Shown: piece after piece, positions 5,791 through 8,219 of the stretch | How the letters are laid out: each line of letters opens with the position of its first letter | Position numbering within the stretch: the first letter of the stretch is position 1 | Assembly (NCBI GenBank): GCA_025057335.1 | Contig: JANWXG010000105.1 | Location: forward strand, 1-8,219 | Length of the DNA: 8,219 bases | Direction of reading: 5' to 3' | Origin: a bacterium | GTDB lineage: Bacteria; Armatimonadota; HRBIN16 | Notes under the pieces: model-generated | Databases searched by the model: none | The model's input: the letters and a program-made list of their open reading frames with translations, nothing else | Told to the model about the DNA's origin: nothing | Position numbers and translations under genes: made by a program

Positions 5791-6208
5791 CTACCGAGTA
5801 CGCCAGAGGATGTCGCCGAGATGCAGCAAGTTGTGTGTCACGCATAGCTGCACCTGTTGAAAGATGCTCCGCTCACCGAACTCGGGATGCACCCCCGTAC
5901 GGTCTCGCACTTCCGCAGGCAAGCCACGCAGGTATTCCAGCGAACGATTCCGTTCTTCCGAAGGCGCATCGTGGGGGGCAGACACGGTCAGCTGGGAGTG
6001 TTCTTGTTCGGCAATCAGGCGATACCTCTGGTAGAATGCTTCCTCGACCCTCCGCTAGGTGGTACAGCAGCTCTTTGGGCGAGTAACGGTCAGGCGACGG
6101 GCGCTGCTCCTAGCGGTCGGCAGGAATCAGGCTCACCAGCCTGTGCAAAGAATATGGCGTTTTCTCCAAAGCCTCTGGGCGCTCTTCCCAAACATAAGGC
6201 TGATGCAT
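5791..6208 (-). pseudogene. DinB-family (putative metal-dependent) protein, disrupted by stop and frameshift
   Basis: Read on the minus strand from an ATG at 6206-6208, preceded by GGAGG at eight bases, the frame encodes MHQPYVWEERPEALEKTPYS and on to residue 32, then an in-frame TAG (6112-6110). After it the same frame continues with RYSPKELLYHLAE, typical of the first DinB helix bearing a metal-ligand His. Near 6050-6048 one extra G shifts the frame, and the protein resumes as VEEAFYQRYRLIAEQEHSQL, ending with VQLCVTHNLLHLGDILWRTR at the TAG 5793-5791, where HNLLH matches the HxxxH-type ligands of the last helix. Undoing the stop and removing one base gives about 138 residues, near the usual 150-170. 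Two independent lesions favour true decay over sequencing error. DinB proteins are four-helix bundles with mostly unknown or thiol-transferase-related roles. The family call rests on pattern recognition of the helix motifs. Confidence 0.75.
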
Positions 6209-6274
6209 TGTCGGTTCCTCCGCAGCACCGATGAGTGAGCTTTTCGGTGCTTCATCTGGGGCCAACCGCAATAG

Positions 6275-6306
6275 CAAAACGCGCCCTGAGCCGCAGCCCA
6301 GGGCGC
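6275..6306 (-). terminator. Rho-independent terminator of the PEP-CTERM gene
   Basis: On the minus strand the eight-base perfect stem GCGCCCTG/CAGGGCGC (6306-6299 with 6288-6281, ten-base loop) is followed directly by GTTTTG. It lies 22 bases after the stop codon at 6329. The T-run is short but the stem is strong and well placed. Confidence 0.75.
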
Positions 6307-6328
6307 GAGCTCTGTCTACCTTGTCTAC

Positions 6329-7090
6329 CTACCGCCTGCGCCTACGCAATGCGAGGGCAGCCACCCCTAGTCCCAAAACTGCGATGCTAGCTGGCTCTGG
6401 TACAACGGAGATGTTGTTGAACAGCGCGGCCCCCGCGTTCGCAGGATTGGGGGCAATCTGCACCTGGAGGTATCCCCCTAGGCTAATCCAGTTGCCTAAA
6501 CCACCCTGGTAATCCAGTGCCAGTGCAGGACTGGAGTAGCCGCCTGCCTGGTAAACCACCTTCACTAGGCTATCCGCAGGGTCTCGGTACAGCTTGACGC
6601 CCATGTGTAGGGTTTGTCCCGAGGTGTAAGACAAACCGTGCTGGGCATTGAAGCTGTAGAAGGGGAAGGGCCAGCCGAAGGCGACCACTTCACCTGCATC
6701 GGTGTTGACGATAAACTGCCCTTCCGAATAGCCCCAGGGCATCTCGATGCGCAGTAGGAAACCTGCTTCCTTGCGGGGCGAGGCGGGCGCTCCGATGAGC
6801 GTGAGGTCAAACGAAGCGGTCCATCCTACTGTGCCGAGCGGTAGCTGTGCCACATTCACCCCATCGTAAGACGCAAACCAGGCGTGGCGATTCGCAAACT
6901 CAGGGTCGCTGCCGTCTCCATCCACCTTGTTGTCAGTCAATAGTACAATCGGGAACGCCTTGATGTGGCTGGAGATCGAGTCAGAGTCGTCATTAAACAA
7001 TCTGTCCAGGATGACGACATCGTTGACCTGCGCTCTTGCCCATGCCACCACTCCTAGGCTCAACACCAACGCGAGTAGCAGCTTTCTCAC
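6329..7090 (-). CDS. PEP-CTERM sorting-domain exported protein of unknown function
   Basis: Secreted or surface protein of 253 residues. Residues 1-20 are a Sec signal peptide (MRKLLLALVLSLGVVAWARA, cleavage expected before Gln21). The last 25 residues are a PEP-CTERM tail: VPEP at 230-233, one hydrophobic helix (IAVLGLGVAALAL), then five Arg. Such tails are recognised by an exosortase, not present here, which processes the protein during passage to the envelope or matrix. The body (about 22-225) lacks Cys, is rich in Gly, aromatic and small residues with alternating beta patterns (for example GWTASFDLTLIGAP, EAGFLLRIEMPWGYSEGQFI, TLHMGVKLYRDPADSLVKVV) and looks like one beta-sandwich, perhaps concanavalin/LamG-like; I cannot name a domain. 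The GTG start (7088-7090) has AGGAGG seven bases upstream. It is a single-gene unit with its own promoter and terminator. Confidence 0.88.
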   Translation of the reverse strand: MRKLLLALVLSLGVVAWARAQVNDVVILDRLFNDDSDSISSHIKAFPIVLLTDNKVDGDGSDPEFANRHAWFASYDGVNVAQLPLGTVGWTASFDLTLIGAPASPRKEAGFLLRIEMPWGYSEGQFIVNTDAGEVVAFGWPFPFYSFNAQHGLSYTSGQTLHMGVKLYRDPADSLVKVVYQAGGYSSPALALDYQGGLGNWISLGGYLQVQIAPNPANAGAALFNNISVVPEPASIAVLGLGVAALALRRRRR

Positions 7091-7173
7091 TTGGCATCCT
7101 CCTTTCCGTGTGAAGAATGGTCTATTCCTGTAGCGAGAACCACCACACCCCAGCGCGGAAGTGTTTTGCCCAG

Positions 7174-7190
7174 GTGCTCCCGCTCAGCAC
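7174..7190 (-). promoter_or_regulatory. Hairpin at the predicted 5' end of the PEP-CTERM mRNA
   Basis: GTGCT (7174-7178) and AGCAC (7186-7190) form a perfect five-base dyad with a seven-base loop. With the predicted promoter, transcription would begin at about 7190, placing this hairpin at the extreme 5' end of the transcript, where such structures commonly protect mRNA. The remaining leader of about 80 bases matches no riboswitch I recognise. Confidence 0.4.
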
Positions 7191-7196
7191 GCCTCT

Positions 7197-7225
7197 ATTC
7201 TAGCACCACCTTGCAAAAGAGTCAA
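7197..7225 (-). promoter_or_regulatory. Strong sigma70-like promoter of the PEP-CTERM gene
   Basis: On the minus strand TTGACT (7225-7220; five of six to consensus) and TAGAAT (7202-7197; five of six) are separated by an ideal 17 bases. Initiation near 7190 gives a leader of about 100 bases before the GTG at 7090. This is the best-formed promoter in the window and faces only this gene. Confidence 0.75.
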
Positions 7226-7768
7226 GCTTTTGTGAGACTGCTTGAAAAACGATGGGCATAGAGGTGTCGGGCAGGTGTGAAGTACAGTGACACGCTTCCG
7301 AACCACACGCCGCCCACACCGAGCGCGCTGGTATCTCGTCTGTTACACCTCCCCGACGCCCGTTGGGAACGGTTGCTGCTGTGCTGGCTCAGCAGGAGCC
7401 GAGTGTAGAAGAATACAACACCGAGATGCCAGGCATGAAACCACATCTGGAAGACCCGCAACTGATGCACAGCACTACGCATCGTAGTACTTACGCAAAA
7501 AGGGATCTGTTGGGCTGCACCCATGTATGCTTTTGCAAAGTACAACTTCTCTGTCTTGTCATTCTGGGCGAAGCGAAGAGTTCCATCCTGCTGGCCGCTG
7601 GAGATGCTTCGCCCAGCGTGATGGAAGGGAGGCGATAGAGCAGTTGCGCCAATCGCCAATCAAAACCGAATGTGTTACGTGTATTGCTCGCTCTGCTTTG
7701 TACCACGGAGAGCTCCTTATCCTCCCGGAGGAAGGTAACCTGTTGTTGGTAGCGAATCTTATCGGTCG
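7226..7768. other. Long gene-free spacer with repeat fragments
   Basis: About 540 bases between divergent transcription units. No frame on either strand has a ribosome binding site together with a recognisable protein. It contains a perfect dyad CCGTT/AACGG (7360-7372), a GGCTC/GAGCC hairpin (7386-7400) whose minus-strand reading GGCTCCTGCTGAGCC matches the core of the 105-bp repeat units, a near-palindrome around TCGTAGTACTTACG (about 7484-7497), and the inverted repeat at 7558-7622. The mixture looks like accumulated repeat debris. The promoter of the FAD-oxidase gene at 7769 must lie in the last 100 bases but no clear -35/-10 pair is visible. Confidence 0.5.
7558..7622. repeat. Inverted repeat, copy B of the dispersed family
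   Basis: GTCATTCTGGGCGAAGC (7558-7574) and GCTTCGCCCAGCGTGAT (7606-7622) are inverted with 14 of 17 positions matching and a 31-base centre. Arm length, centre length and the TCATnCTGrGCGA theme match copy A at 3311-3375, although the centres differ. Both are noncoding and about 4.2 kb apart. Equal spacing suggests one element family, REP- or MITE-like, rather than unrelated hairpins. Confidence 0.72.
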
Positions 7769-8219
7769 ATGACTCAACCCTTACTTTCAACAGAGTTAAC
7801 AGGTTGGGGACGCTATCCACGCGCCCAGTGTCGCCTCTATCGTCCTGAGCGCGTGAAAGAGGTGGCGCAAACGCTTCGTCAGGAAGAACCGTATGGTTTC
7901 TTGCCGCGCGGGCTGGGGCGGGCATACGGCGACGCCGCGCTCAACGGCGACGGGGGCGTCATCCTGATGGAGCGGTTAGACCGCTTCCTCGCCTTTGAGG
8001 AGGGGACGGGCGCAGTGCGCTGTGAGGCAGGCACGTCGCTGGCGGATATCCTCTTTACCTTCCTGCCGCGTGGGTGGTTCCTGCCTGTGACGCCTGGCAC
8101 GAAGTTCTGCACGGTGGGGGCGTGTGTGGCGTGCGACGTGCACGGCAAGAACCATCACCACGACGGCTCCCTCGGTAACTTCGTGCAGGCGCTGACGCTG
8201 TTGCTGCCATCGGGGGAGG
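7769..8219 (+). CDS. DprE1-like FAD-binding oxidoreductase, N-terminal part (cut by window edge)
   Basis: Flavoprotein of the vanillyl-alcohol-oxidase superfamily (FAD_binding_4), 150 residues in the window and open at the right edge; full relatives have about 430-460. The opening LTGWGRYPRAQCRLYRPERV is typical of the decaprenylphosphoryl-ribose 2'-oxidase (DprE1)-like group. The FAD pyrophosphate loop is PRGLGRAYGDAALN (residues 46-59), and the second flavin segment is PVTPGTKFCTVGACVACD (106-123) followed by VHGKNHHHDGSLGN; His125 corresponds to the conserved His132 of mycobacterial DprE1 (IHGKNHH). DprE1 oxidises the 2'-hydroxyl of a polyprenyl-phosphate ribose, with a short-chain reductase (DprE2) finishing the epimerisation to arabinose; a reductase gene downstream would support this role. 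The ATG at 7769-7771 is the only plausible start, since a TAA lies upstream in frame with no other start between, yet no ribosome binding site precedes it. Exact substrate is uncertain. Confidence 0.85.
   Translation, partial: MTQPLLSTELTGWGRYPRAQCRLYRPERVKEVAQTLRQEEPYGFLPRGLGRAYGDAALNGDGGVILMERLDRFLAFEEGTGAVRCEAGTSLADILFTFLPRGWFLPVTPGTKFCTVGACVACDVHGKNHHHDGSLGNFVQALTLLLPSGE

Noticed and set aside
7091..7190. Possible cyclic-di-GMP or other riboswitch in the PEP-CTERM leader (GGGCAAAAC stretch)
   Set aside because: Only a fragment resembles a known core; the required second half and pairings are not visible.
7222..7659. 145-codon minus-strand frame across the 7226-7768 spacer
   Set aside because: It runs through the inverted repeat and the PEP-CTERM -35 region, lacks a good ribosome binding site and shows no family pattern.
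7491..7925. 144-codon minus-strand frame
   Set aside because: Overlaps the well-supported FAD-oxidase start antisense and includes the repeat; no domain recognised.

Overview
The window looks like chromosome of a diderm, moderately GC-rich bacterium. The evidence is a TolC-type outer-membrane channel, a lipoprotein membrane-fusion protein, and a secreted protein ending in a VPEP-hydrophobic-Arg5 (PEP-CTERM) tail. Extragenic DNA full of short hairpin-forming dispersed repeats (cores GGCTCCTGCYGAGCC, CAGGCTTTTGCCTG and TCATnCTGrGCGAAGCG) resembles what I know of Armatimonadota and similar lineages. That placement is inference, not something one marker proves.

Layout. Positions 1-2952 (minus strand) hold an efflux module read right to left: a TetR-family regulator (2952-2284), a separate sigma70-like promoter (TTGACA-18-TACACT) overlapping its stop codon, then an AbrB/SpoVT-type small regulator, a TolC-family outer-membrane efflux protein translationally coupled to it by ATGA, and a lipoprotein HlyD/RND adaptor cut by the window edge. 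A perfect 6-2-6 palindrome (2968-2981) lies just upstream of the chosen TetR start and is the likely autoregulatory operator. Positions 2983-3416 are gene-free and repeat-rich: two exact-length 105-bp tandem units, a partial third, then a long inverted repeat. Positions 3417-5578 (minus) carry an OFA/OxlT-like major facilitator transporter followed by a phytanoyl-CoA dioxygenase-family (PhyH) Fe(II)/2-oxoglutarate oxygenase with its own near-consensus -10. Positions 5588-6328 contain the remains of a DinB-family gene, broken by an in-frame TAG and a one-base frameshift. Positions 6329-7090 (minus) encode a PEP-CTERM exported protein with a clear promoter and a rho-independent terminator. Positions 7226-7768 are gene-free, with a second copy of the inverted-repeat family. 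From 7769 to the right edge (plus) begins a DprE1-like FAD-dependent oxidoreductase.

How they work together: the left third is one regulated export system, with TetR as probable ligand-sensing repressor, AbrB as co-transcribed regulator, TolC as outer-membrane exit and HlyD as periplasmic bridge; an inner-membrane pump is expected beyond position 1. The MFS and PhyH genes may form an uptake-and-oxidation pair, but the substrate cannot be read from sequence. The remaining genes look like independent units separated by repeat-bearing spacers. I see no CRISPR array, rRNA, tRNA, integrase or intact insertion sequence. The less ordinary content is in the structured repeats, the decayed DinB gene and the regulatory architecture of the efflux operon.
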